From Nostoc sp. NIES-3756 (GTDB lineage: Bacteria > Cyanobacteriota > Cyanobacteriia > Cyanobacteriales > Nostocaceae), in NCBI RefSeq assembly GCF_001548375.1, contig NZ_AP017295.1:3134501-3198500 (forward strand): a DNA stretch of 64,000 bases, in the 5' to 3' direction. Below, piece by piece: positions 27,167 to 34,210 of the stretch. The notes under the pieces were generated by a model. That model was not told where the DNA came from and did no database searches. It saw only the letters and a list, made by a program, of their open reading frames with translations. The first letter of the stretch is position 1. Each line of letters begins with the position of its first letter. Both the position numbers and the translations under genes were made by a program.

Positions 27167-27353
27167 TGGGTTTTACCTCCGGTGATTTCTTTTGCAAGTA
27201 ATGCCAAGCTTCGGTGACTACTTGCTGTTGTTCGGTTGTGCGCGGTCTTTCCCCTGTTTCGTAGGCAGTGACTTCAGCCGCTTTGGCTGCTAGTTCGGGT
27301 GGAATGCCTTCATTCACCAGGGCTTCATAGTGAGCGTTGTAACGTTCAGTCAT
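27150..27353 (-). CDS. Small soluble element protein (67 aa)
   Basis: Helical, charged protein (YNAHYEALVNEGIPPELAAKAAEVTAYET) with no TM. It overlaps its upstream neighbour by 4 bp and its downstream neighbour by 17 bp, so it belongs to the coupled leftward operon. No family is recognised. Confidence 0.55.
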   Translation of the reverse strand: MTERYNAHYEALVNEGIPPELAAKAAEVTAYETGERPRTTEQQQVVTEAWHYLQKKSPEVKPSGEEG

Positions 27354-27496
27354 GAGTCAAGCAAGTTCAAAATCACGTTGAAGTTATAAATGGTGTTTTC
27401 TGGTTGTGAGGGTGTGGGGTCAGGTTGTGGGGGAGGGTCAAGGCTGGCAGTGATAGCGTCTTTAATCTCCCCCTCACAGGTCGATAATTCAGCCAT
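27350..27496 (-). CDS. Small element protein (48 aa), proline-rich
   Basis: ATG at 27496 overlaps the stop of the 71-residue gene upstream (one base shared), and its TGA overlaps the ATG of the 67-residue gene (TCATGA). The middle is Pro-rich (DPPPQPDPTPSQP). Coupling at both ends supports that it is translated. Its function is unknown. Confidence 0.5.
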   Translation of the reverse strand: MAELSTCEGEIKDAITASLDPPPQPDPTPSQPENTIYNFNVILNLLDS

Positions 27497-27711
27497 CAGC
27501 CCAACCTCTTGTACATAAAGGAATTAGAGCTAAAACCCTCAGTTGCTTTTAGTTCCTCATCTGGGGTATCTGCAATGATGTCAGCCCATCCGGTTTGGTC
27601 ATTGTTGACGATGTTATTTTTTGCGATCGCTCCTGTGCCGGGGCGCATTTTCTCAAACTCGTTAACTACTATTTGTTCTTTGGGTGTCAGTTGTCGGTCA
27701 TGTTGTGCCAT
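27496..27711 (-). CDS. Small element protein (71 aa)
   Basis: Soluble protein with an N-terminal helix (TPKEQIVVNEFEKM) and a low-complexity centre. It has no recognisable family. It lies 45 bp after the 123-residue gene and is coupled to the next gene. Confidence 0.55.
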   Translation of the reverse strand: MAQHDRQLTPKEQIVVNEFEKMRPGTGAIAKNNIVNNDQTGWADIIADTPDEELKATEGFSSNSFMYKRLG

Positions 27712-27756
27712 ATAATTGCCTCAGTACGGTATGGAATGCTGGGTTGTGGGTAAAGA

Positions 27757-28128
27757 CTAGCCAGCTTTCTCTACTGTGGTCGCTGTGGTGGTGTTCATCC
27801 CAGTGACCAACCAAACTTGTAAAGTAGCTCGAATAGTCGGTTTAACTTCCATCGGTGCTTGAGTATCCAAACATACAGCACGTCCGGCGTTAACCTTTAC
27901 GTGTACAGCTTTGCCTGATTTTGTACGGCAGAACATCTGCCCTACTTGCAGCTGATTCCAGGTAACGGGGGAACTGCCAACGGTATAAGAGGCAGGATGC
28001 TCGGTATACCCCTCCGATAGTGGGTCAGGTGGCAGGTCTTTCCACTGTTTACGCCGCCTTGTTGGGGCGTTACTAGTGGCTTTATAACCGTTTGTTGTGG
28101 CTTTATCAGCCGTCTGTTGTTCAGTCAT
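27757..28128 (-). CDS. Element protein of unknown function (123 aa), first gene of the leftward operon
   Basis: The N-terminal 40 residues are disordered and basic (TRRRKQWKDL). A small beta-rich domain follows (WNQLQVGQMFCRTKSG, AVHVKVNAGRAV). It is the first leftward gene after the divergent XRE control region, so it is the likely head of the early operon. I do not recognise a family. Confidence 0.6.
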   Translation of the reverse strand: MTEQQTADKATTNGYKATSNAPTRRRKQWKDLPPDPLSEGYTEHPASYTVGSSPVTWNQLQVGQMFCRTKSGKAVHVKVNAGRAVCLDTQAPMEVKPTIRATLQVWLVTGMNTTTATTVEKAG

Positions 28129-28425
28129 TGTTCCTCAGTTGAGTGGGAATAATACGCTTAAGAGTGAGATTGTCACTCATCGGTAATACGCTGAAACCTT
28201 ATGCAAAGAGGGTTTCAGCGTTTTTGTTTGTTTGAGGTTGTGTCCACGCAAGGTCAAGGCGTGGGTGCTTGCTCCTAAATAGCCCTCCCAGGCACGATGG
28301 CAAGGGGGGAGGGGGGAGCGATATCACAGCGCTTTTACATCTGAGTGAGAAACTTGACACAGAGAAACTAGCCAGAAATCAACCCGCTAAAGCCAGAAAT
28401 CTTGGCTAGTCTTTTGTTGTCTATC

Positions 28426-28445
28426 AAAGCAAGCATACTTGCTTT
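28426..28445. promoter_or_regulatory. Candidate operator palindrome of the XRE regulator
   Basis: AAAGCAAG-CATA-CTTGCTTT, a perfect 8-bp inverted repeat with a 4-bp spacer, lies in the divergent region between the leftward operon and the XRE gene. A second CAAG...CTTG palindrome followed by CTTT (28459-28473) lies closer to the XRE start. They share the half-site CTTGCTTT, and the motif AGCCAGAAAT recurs nearby. This is consistent with repressor binding, not proven. Confidence 0.55.
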
Positions 28446-28486
28446 TTCTGGCTTATGTCAAGTGCGCTTGCTTTTTTTCTAAAAAT

Positions 28487-28762
28487 ATGGCAAGAAAGAA
28501 GAGACCGGAAAATCCAGAAGATATGCCTCCCTTGCAACGTCTAAGAGAGGCGGCTAACTTGACACAGGCACAGCTAGCAAGCCGAATACCTGACAAAACC
28601 AGAACCAAGACCTTAAGCCGACAAGTTATAAGCGGATGGGAGAGGGGCGAATATGAACCAGAACTAACGATTCCACAAGTCAAGGCATTATGCCGCGCAC
28701 TGGGTGTTGCTCTTGATGATTTACCTGATGATTTTGGCCCACCAAAATCACTCCAAATCTAA
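28487..28762 (+). CDS. XRE-family helix-turn-helix regulator
   Basis: 91 residues from ATG 28487 (MARKKRPENPED). The longer upstream frame is unlikely. The HTH core is LQRLREAANLTQAQLASRIPD, followed by RQVISGWERGEYEPELTIPQVKALCRALGVALDDLPDD, a classic phage-repressor-like domain. It is divergent from the leftward operon, with operator-like palindromes between them. It is probably the element's lysogeny-type switch, and it stands alone without a C-terminal cleavage domain. Confidence 0.85.
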   Translation: MARKKRPENPEDMPPLQRLREAANLTQAQLASRIPDKTRTKTLSRQVISGWERGEYEPELTIPQVKALCRALGVALDDLPDDFGPPKSLQI

Positions 28763-28881
28763 AAACTAAAAAGCCCCCATAGCCTCTTAACTCTTGGGGT
28801 GCTTTTAGATTGCTATTGCTCTTAATCCAACTAGATTAAGTAGGTTTGTTCTTTGGAATTTAAGAAATTCAATTATTAATT

Positions 28882-29577
28882 ATGCCAGGAAATAGTACAG
28901 AAAGCAATCTTCCGTGGACGGAAGAACACGAATCATATTGTTATCAACACCACATACCACCAGCCGCGAAAATTCTTTGGCAGTGGTTAATGAGGCAAGG
29001 CGAAATATCAGAAGAAATAGAGCCGGATTTAGCTGCTTTTAATGCTTGGGTAAAAAAGGTTAGGGGTAAAGAATACTCACATAACTATCTAAAAAAGATA
29101 TTCGACATACTCGTAGAAAGCAGAGTCATACAAGTAGTAAAGCAGTATTCATGGAAGATATTTAAGTTACTTGTAAGACCCTTAGACTGGCTAAAACCAC
29201 CTAAAAAGCGGCGAGAAAAAAAATTACACAACCATAACTCTAGTTACAAAACAGAGGGTTCTAATGATAGTTCTGCCGTTGACCCTCCCTCTCAGCAGCA
29301 GCATTCTAATATTGACAGTAACTCGGCTACTCTCGATGAGATTGGTATACATTTTGACTCTAAGACAAGAGAGGTTTTAGAACGTCCACAAAGCGAAATA
29401 AAACTAGCAATTATGATGTTCGATATTCGGGGAGGTTTTGACAAGATTAGGAACCCTGAAGGCTTTATTAGAGATTGTTTACGTGAGCGTTGGTGGGAAT
29501 ATCCGCGTAACTACAATCTTTTACTTCAAAAGTTTGGGAACTCTACAGAATGGGAAGAATTATTTCCCTCTGGTTGA
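28882..29577 (+). CDS. Putative winged-helix replication-type protein
   Basis: 231 residues. The N-terminal 100 residues are helical with a winged-helix-like pattern (AAKILWQWLMRQGEISEEI, YLKKIFDILVESRVIQVV) resembling plasmid or phage replication initiators. A basic linker follows (KPPKKRREKKL), then a Ser/Asn-rich stretch, and a C-terminal helical part (REVLERPQSEIKLAIMMF). The assignment is tentative. A palindrome (CCTGCCAATTTGGCAGG) directly downstream at 29597-29613 may be its terminator. Confidence 0.4.
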   Translation: MPGNSTESNLPWTEEHESYCYQHHIPPAAKILWQWLMRQGEISEEIEPDLAAFNAWVKKVRGKEYSHNYLKKIFDILVESRVIQVVKQYSWKIFKLLVRPLDWLKPPKKRREKKLHNHNSSYKTEGSNDSSAVDPPSQQQHSNIDSNSATLDEIGIHFDSKTREVLERPQSEIKLAIMMFDIRGGFDKIRNPEGFIRDCLRERWWEYPRNYNLLLQKFGNSTEWEELFPSG

Positions 29578-29592
29578 TTCTCGAAATAAAAA

Positions 29593-29616
29593 AACCTGCC
29601 AATTTGGCAGGAGTCA
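29593..29616 (+). terminator. Palindromic terminator-like hairpin
   Basis: The near-perfect stem CCTGCCAA/TTGGCAGG is preceded by a run of A and followed by a short AT-rich stretch. It is about 20 bp after the putative replication gene. A T-run is weak, so it may act as another kind of structure. Confidence 0.4.
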
Positions 29617-29636
29617 ATTAAACACGAAATTTAATT

Positions 29637-30038
29637 ATGACTGAACAATTAACACTGTTTAATTTTCCGGCGACGGAAACAATTAAACCTTTATATGACC
29701 CGTACTGGGATGAGATTGTTAAAGAGCAAGTATCCACTACAACAATTTCACCCCCAGTAGAACCGCTTGTTGGTGGGCAAGTAACCAGTGTTACCAATAA
29801 ACTTGCCCACCAACACGATGACCACTGGATTGAGAAATATTGGGTTGAGAGAAGTTCTAATAAATATTGGTATTACCGCTATACGTGGCGGGAAGCCGGC
29901 AAGAAAAACCGTTTTTACATTGGCAGTGTGGATTCACCAAAAGCACGAGCCAAAAAAGTGGCTGTAGAATTTGCGATCGCAGATGGTCAGACACCCCAGG
30001 AAATAAAGCAGATGTTACAAGGTTGGAAGAATGAGTAA
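29637..30038 (+). CDS. Element protein with a small beta-sheet DNA-binding-like domain
   Basis: 133 residues. The C-terminal half (YWYYRYTWREAGKKNRFYIGSVDSPKARAKKVAVEF) looks like a compact strand-rich domain of the type seen in integrase arm-binding or AP2-like domains, followed by a helix (QTPQEIKQMLQGW). The N-terminal half has no clear fold. It overlaps the zinc-ribbon gene by 8 bp. The function is not known. Confidence 0.55.
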   Translation: MTEQLTLFNFPATETIKPLYDPYWDEIVKEQVSTTTISPPVEPLVGGQVTSVTNKLAHQHDDHWIEKYWVERSSNKYWYYRYTWREAGKKNRFYIGSVDSPKARAKKVAVEFAIADGQTPQEIKQMLQGWKNE

Positions 30039-30171
30039 TCCAAAATGTACCCGTTGCGGCAACCATTACACCCACAAAAACGGTAGGCACAAGCTTAAAG
30101 ACGGCACTTTCATGCAGTATTGGTATTGCCGCAACTGTAAAAGGGGTTTTGTTGCAGCTAGATGTTTATAA
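30031..30171 (+). CDS. Small zinc-ribbon protein (46 aa)
   Basis: Overlaps the preceding gene by 8 bp. It carries four Cys in two knuckles (CTRC near the start and CRNC near the end) around GNHYTHKNG. This is the pattern of the InsA-like N-terminal zinc ribbon of IS1-type transposases and of plasmid regulators. It is too short to be a transposase and is probably a DNA-binding accessory protein. Confidence 0.65.
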   Translation: MSNPKCTRCGNHYTHKNGRHKLKDGTFMQYWYCRNCKRGFVAARCL

Positions 30172-30242
30172 AAATTGCGATCGCCTCCGGCGGGCGGGTA
30201 CGCCATCGCGGACGGTGAATTAGTCCATAGCCATTACTAACC

Positions 30243-30485
30243 ATGAATGAACAACCAAATAACCAACCAATGGTAAATCTCACATCAATTGCTGCCCAGA
30301 ATTTAGACAAATTCGTTGCTTATATAAAAACCATTGACCCTGAATTGTTAGATTACGAAGCGTTGTTTTTAGCGTGCCGATTTTTAGAAGCACTACCAGA
30401 TTTGTGTAGAGCCAATCCAAACATCGTTAATACAATCCAAGATGGATGTCGTGTAATTAAACAAAACCGTAACAACGAGAATTAG
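30243..30485 (+). CDS. Small element protein of unknown function (80 aa)
   Basis: Helical, acidic protein (AQNLDKFVAYIKTIDPELLDYEALFLACRFLEALPDL). ATG at 30243 lacks a strong ribosome-binding site. No TM or signal. It is followed by simple-sequence CT-rich DNA (30482-30535). Confidence 0.55.
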   Translation: MNEQPNNQPMVNLTSIAAQNLDKFVAYIKTIDPELLDYEALFLACRFLEALPDLCRANPNIVNTIQDGCRVIKQNRNNEN

Positions 30486-30620
30486 TCCATACTCCCTACT
30501 CTCCACTCTCTACTCCCCTATCTCCCTCATCTCCCCAAAAATGGAAAATGCGATCGCTCTCCATCTACCAAGTGCGATCGCAGTTAAAACTATTGTCATT
30601 TCGGTTAAGCCACCAATATA

Positions 30621-30806
30621 TTAAGGGTCAATTCTCAAAGATGGGGGAAGCAGTTCCCCAGCTTCGATAATTTTGTCGCATTCTTCCCAGGCGCGATCAG
30701 CCAATCCTTGTAATGTTCCGGCCAGTGTTCTGGTGTTATCCATATCCCCGTTCAAGATTTGGCCAATTAAATACCCCAGGCTGAGAACTAAATCAGTTTT
30801 ATTCAT
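30621..30806 (-). CDS. Small protein coupled to the tyrosine recombinase (61 aa)
   Basis: The start overlaps the recombinase stop by 4 bp (ATGA type), so the two are co-translated. Helical sequence (TDLVLSLGYLIGQILNGD, TLQGLADRAWEECDKI). It could be an excisionase-like partner or a simple helical protein; no HTH is obvious. Confidence 0.55.
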   Translation of the reverse strand: MNKTDLVLSLGYLIGQILNGDMDNTRTLAGTLQGLADRAWEECDKIIEAGELLPPSLRIDP

Positions 30807-31384
30807 AGTGCGTTGATTGCCCCTTTCACCCTATCGCTGTCAATTTCCACGTAACGCTCAAGGGCTTTAAAATCCTTGTGACCCGTGATTTTTTTGATTG
30901 TGTACAAGTCTGTCCCGTTGCGGTGCAGTTTGGTAATGAAGGATCTACGGGTTGAGTGTGTGCTTATTCCTTTTGCGGATAGTCCAGCGCGGTCAACAGC
31001 AGCCCTCAAAATTTGGTCAGCCCACCTTAAGCTGATGTGTCCGTCATTCTCCCTATTGGGAAACAGCCAGATAGAATCCTCATCGGGTTTGTAATTGGCG
31101 ATGGATTCAGCGAGTGTAGTATGAACTGGCACTTGGCGAGTCTGCCTTTTACCATCTGGCGTGGCCTTACGAGTAACAGCGCGAAAGTTGATATACTCGC
31201 GTGGTGTACTGTCACTGTTATAAACATCTTCAATTGTCAGCTGTACCAATGCCCCCCAGCGTTCGCCAGTGTACCAAGCAAGGTCTAAAAGTAATTTGTA
31301 CTTTTTACTTTTGATTTGTTTACGGATTTTAGAATAGTCAGCGTCAGTAATTGTGGCTGACTGACCATTACGATTGTTTTTCAT
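30803..31384 (-). CDS. Tyrosine recombinase (integrase), minimal catalytic domain
   Basis: 193 residues, essentially only the catalytic domain. GERWGALVQLTIEDV holds the first Arg and HSTRRSFITKLH the HxxR. TGHKDFKALERYVEID gives the second His and the nucleophilic Tyr. The N-terminal core-binding domain is short or missing, as in some compact plasmid and phage recombinases. It lies mid-element, transcribed leftward, with a large hairpin upstream. It may resolve or integrate the element. Confidence 0.88.
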   Translation of the reverse strand: MKNNRNGQSATITDADYSKIRKQIKSKKYKLLLDLAWYTGERWGALVQLTIEDVYNSDSTPREYINFRAVTRKATPDGKRQTRQVPVHTTLAESIANYKPDEDSIWLFPNRENDGHISLRWADQILRAAVDRAGLSAKGISTHSTRRSFITKLHRNGTDLYTIKKITGHKDFKALERYVEIDSDRVKGAINAL

Positions 31385-31405
31385 TCAGCCTATTTCCTCT
31401 GAATT

Positions 31406-31448
31406 GATATTCTGGTTTAACCTGCTACAAAGGTAAAACCAGAATATT
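31406..31448. repeat. Large hairpin between recombinase and late operon
   Basis: GATATTCTGGTTTAACCT (31406-31423) and AGGTAAAACCAGAATATT (31431-31448) pair at 16 of 18 positions around the loop GCTACAA. It lies just upstream of the recombinase and before the rightward structural operon. It could be a recombinase binding site, an operator or a bidirectional terminator. Confidence 0.55.
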
Positions 31449-31603
31449 TTTATTTATAGCTATTAGTAAAAAGCTGCTTAATCCTAGATGTATCAATGCT
31501 TTGGTGACATCGGGAACTATACCGGATCTACATAAAACTGGAAGATTTACGCTCTATATAAAACCGATTACAACGGATTTATTCACTTCATTAAATCCGC
31601 AAC

Positions 31604-31939
31604 ATGGAACTAACTCTAGAGCAGGTATTTGGCGCAGGAACTACCCAAGATGCAACTAGCATCACAATCTTAAAAGCTAATCTCCCAGGACTAACAGCAG
31701 CAGCTAATAATACAGCAGAGTCAATACTAACTGGCATCTTAAAACGTGGTGCTGTGAATTTGACTGAAACTAATAGAGAGTCAAATATTAATCAGTCAGT
31801 AGTTGTAGATATGTCCGCAACGCCATCATTCACAACTAGAACTAATGGCAACACAACAGAAACATATATTAGAAACACCATAAGCGTAGAGCTTGACAAA
31901 GCTTACGGAACAGTAGAAATTGACCCGGATGATTACTAA
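31604..31939 (+). CDS. Element virion-like protein, paralog A (111 aa)
   Basis: The first gene of the rightward structural operon. The N-terminus MELTLEQVFG and the motif TAAANNTAESILTGIL recur in the next gene, so the two are paralogs. The rest is strand-rich (TPSFTTRTNGN, TYIRNTISVEL). No signal peptide or TM. It is likely a structural or adsorption component. The family is not recognised. Confidence 0.6.
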   Translation: MELTLEQVFGAGTTQDATSITILKANLPGLTAAANNTAESILTGILKRGAVNLTETNRESNINQSVVVDMSATPSFTTRTNGNTTETYIRNTISVELDKAYGTVEIDPDDY

Positions 31940-31941
31940 AG

Positions 31942-32304
31942 ATGGAATTGACCCTACAGCAATTATTCGGGGTTAATTGTTCTCAAGATGGTCAGGTTAT
32001 TGTTATTCAAAAATCTGACCTTCCTTTATTAACTCCCTCAGCTAATAACACAGCAGAATCCTTGTTAGTTGCAATTCTATTGAAAGCTTTTGAAAACTTC
32101 CAAGGTCAATTAACAGACCCTCAAGGAAACAAAATAACAGACCCAAATGGCAACACGATAAATTACAACAATTCAACCTTATACCTGACTTTATTAATGG
32201 AACCTTGGAAGGGCTATATAGAGCGAAGGTTAGGGGAATACGTTGTACGGGACAGTCTAATAATTCATCAATACTTAGAATATGCAGATACAGAGTTTTC
32301 CTGA
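31942..32304 (+). CDS. Element virion-like protein, paralog B (120 aa)
   Basis: Shares MELTLQQLFG and NNTAESLLVAIL with the preceding gene (2-bp gap). It then has its own C-terminal half, which contains the repeated-unit phrases TDPQGNK and TDPNGNT. It overlaps the LamG-like gene by 23 bp, so translation is coupled. Likely structural, function not known. Confidence 0.6.
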   Translation: MELTLQQLFGVNCSQDGQVIVIQKSDLPLLTPSANNTAESLLVAILLKAFENFQGQLTDPQGNKITDPNGNTINYNNSTLYLTLLMEPWKGYIERRLGEYVVRDSLIIHQYLEYADTEFS

Positions 32305-33298
32305 TGGAATCCCAGGACTGAATGATTTAATTCTATTTCAAGATGTTGCCGATAATACTTACCGTAAAGCTAGATTTAATCAATTAGCTGGTAAGAATGA
32401 GTGGAAATCGATTAATAGTAATTATTCAGCTAGTAATTACGATAAGTTAATTGATACGGCATCAGGTGACATTACGATAACTCTACCAATAGTAACTATT
32501 GGTGAAATCGAAATATTTAACACCTCTGGTAAAGCTTTCATTGATACTCAAGGTAAGCCATACAACGGTGTAGTTTATCAAAGTAGTAACTTGATACTAC
32601 AAGGAACAAATAAATACTTTAGATTAGTTTATATCAATGATTCCGTTGGGTGGTATCCTTTAGCGGCTGAATTAGATGTAATTGGTGTTTTTGCTGGTGG
32701 AGCATCTTTAATACTAGAAGGCATATTAACAGATACATCTGGTAATAATCGGAGTGTTACCCCAACCGCTAATAGTCCATTATTAACAACAGGTTTTGAT
32801 GATAGACCTACGATTCGTTTTACAGAGTCAAGCGTTCAGGAGCTAACTGTTAGCCCATTTTTGAGTGGTACGACTGGGGCGACTTTATATATAGTTTTTT
32901 GCCCTAACAATGACAGTCAATATAACCTAATCCGTACAGCTAACCTAGATGATTACTGGAGGTTTAGCGGCAATGGGGCTGGATATTTTGGAACCTTTAG
33001 GAGTTCTAGATTTGAAGCGTACCCATTAAATATGCCTACATCTGGCAATCACTTAATTAGTATTCATGCGAATGCTAGTAGTTATGAAGTGATTCAGAAT
33101 AATACTTCTAAAGGTTCTCAACCTAGCACGTATGCACCAGGGGATAGATTCATTATTGCGGCTGAAAATCAAAGGTATAGCGGTGATATTTCCTTAGTAA
33201 TTGCTTATCCGTTCTATATCGCTCCGAGTGCAAACACTCATACATTAAATGTACAAACGATTAAATCTAAGTTCCCTTCATTGCCATTTACTTTATGA
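32282..33298 (+). CDS. LamG/ConA-like spike or receptor-binding candidate
   Basis: 338 residues. An N-terminal short domain (about 1-40, LNDLILFQDVADNTYRKARF) resembles attachment modules of tail-fibre-type proteins. The middle is beta-rich, and the C-terminal 190 residues have the ConA/LamG-like pattern (DDRPTIRFTESS, GATLYIVFCPNN, YWRFSGNGAGYFGTF, HLISIHANASSYEV, YSGDISLVIAYPFYI). Such domains bind glycans, so a role in host attachment is likely. It overlaps its neighbours by 23 and 4 bp. Confidence 0.7.
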   Translation: MQIQSFPDGIPGLNDLILFQDVADNTYRKARFNQLAGKNEWKSINSNYSASNYDKLIDTASGDITITLPIVTIGEIEIFNTSGKAFIDTQGKPYNGVVYQSSNLILQGTNKYFRLVYINDSVGWYPLAAELDVIGVFAGGASLILEGILTDTSGNNRSVTPTANSPLLTTGFDDRPTIRFTESSVQELTVSPFLSGTTGATLYIVFCPNNDSQYNLIRTANLDDYWRFSGNGAGYFGTFRSSRFEAYPLNMPTSGNHLISIHANASSYEVIQNNTSKGSQPSTYAPGDRFIIAAENQRYSGDISLVIAYPFYIAPSANTHTLNVQTIKSKFPSLPFTL

Positions 33299-33915
33299 CT
33301 TTATATTGTGAAATAGGTGATAAGCCAAAAGTTATCTATAGATTCGGTGGTGAGACAAAGGATAATATTTTTTACTCTGAAGTTTCACCAATTGACGTAA
33401 ATGTTGTACCTGTTGAAAATCCGAACCTTACAAATGAAATGTATGCTTGGAATTTCTCTACATCATTAAACCCGCGCACAACCTTAGAACAACTACCTTT
33501 TCGTGCTGGTGGCAAGCTTACGGATTTTAAAGTAACTGGGACAGGAAGTATTGACATAGTAAACGGGCGACAAATTGTCAGTTACTCAGCACAATTTAAA
33601 GACGGAAACGGAACAGTTATCACTGGTAGCGCAGTCGGTTACTACCCAGGTGATGAGCCTAAATTAGTAAAGATTCTCCTACCAAATCCAGAAAAACCAC
33701 CGCAAGATATTTGCAGATTAGAGGTAAAGGATAGTAGCGGTAAATTAATATTTTCTGCTAGTGGTAAATGTCCAATTAATTACAAGGTAGCTTGTGGTAA
33801 TTGTCCACCAGGACAGATTGAATGTAAGAGTAATCATTACCCTGGTTACTGCTGTATTCCATGTCAGGGTACGGCATCAAGAATTAGAAGTTTAGCGGCT
33901 AAATTGCATAGGTAA
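33295..33915 (+). CDS. Virion-like protein with Cys-rich C-terminus (206 aa)
   Basis: Starts with ATGA overlap. The N-terminal 150 residues are beta-rich. The C-terminal 50 residues contain about eight Cys in a compact motif (CGNCPPGQIECKSNH, GYCCIPC), suggesting a disulfide- or metal-stabilised domain. A small coiled-coil gene follows 3 bp later. Function unknown; an outer virion or adhesion protein is possible. Confidence 0.6.
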   Translation: MTLYCEIGDKPKVIYRFGGETKDNIFYSEVSPIDVNVVPVENPNLTNEMYAWNFSTSLNPRTTLEQLPFRAGGKLTDFKVTGTGSIDIVNGRQIVSYSAQFKDGNGTVITGSAVGYYPGDEPKLVKILLPNPEKPPQDICRLEVKDSSGKLIFSASGKCPINYKVACGNCPPGQIECKSNHYPGYCCIPCQGTASRIRSLAAKLHR

Positions 33916-33918
33916 TAT

Positions 33919-34206
33919 ATGGCTGAATGCAAAGATATAGATAAAGCATTGAGAGATTTAGCCACAAAGATAGATAAGCAGAATGCTTGCTGTGAGGCTA
34001 ATAAACGAGAGATATCGGCTATCAAAAAAAGACTTGATAAGTTAGAGCGCAATTCCAGCAAGGAATTAAAAAACAAGGATAATCAAAGTTTGGCAGATAT
34101 TTATAAACGACTTGCAAGACTTGAGAGTTATTGTCTAAGCATTGAGAATCTTTTTAAGCAGATAGAAGGAATAATCAAGCCAATTATTTCAATATTTAAA
34201 ATTTAA
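33919..34206 (+). CDS. Small coiled-coil element protein (95 aa)
   Basis: Helical throughout, with a heptad pattern (IDKALRDLATKIDKQ, IKKRLDKLERN, YKRLARLESYCLSIENL) and a hydrophobic C-terminus (IIKPIISIFKI). It lies 3 bp after the Cys-rich gene and 4 bp before the tape-measure-like gene. It is probably a tail or connector component. No family is recognised. Confidence 0.6.
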   Translation: MAECKDIDKALRDLATKIDKQNACCEANKREISAIKKRLDKLERNSSKELKNKDNQSLADIYKRLARLESYCLSIENLFKQIEGIIKPIISIFKI

Positions 34207-34210
34207 AATA

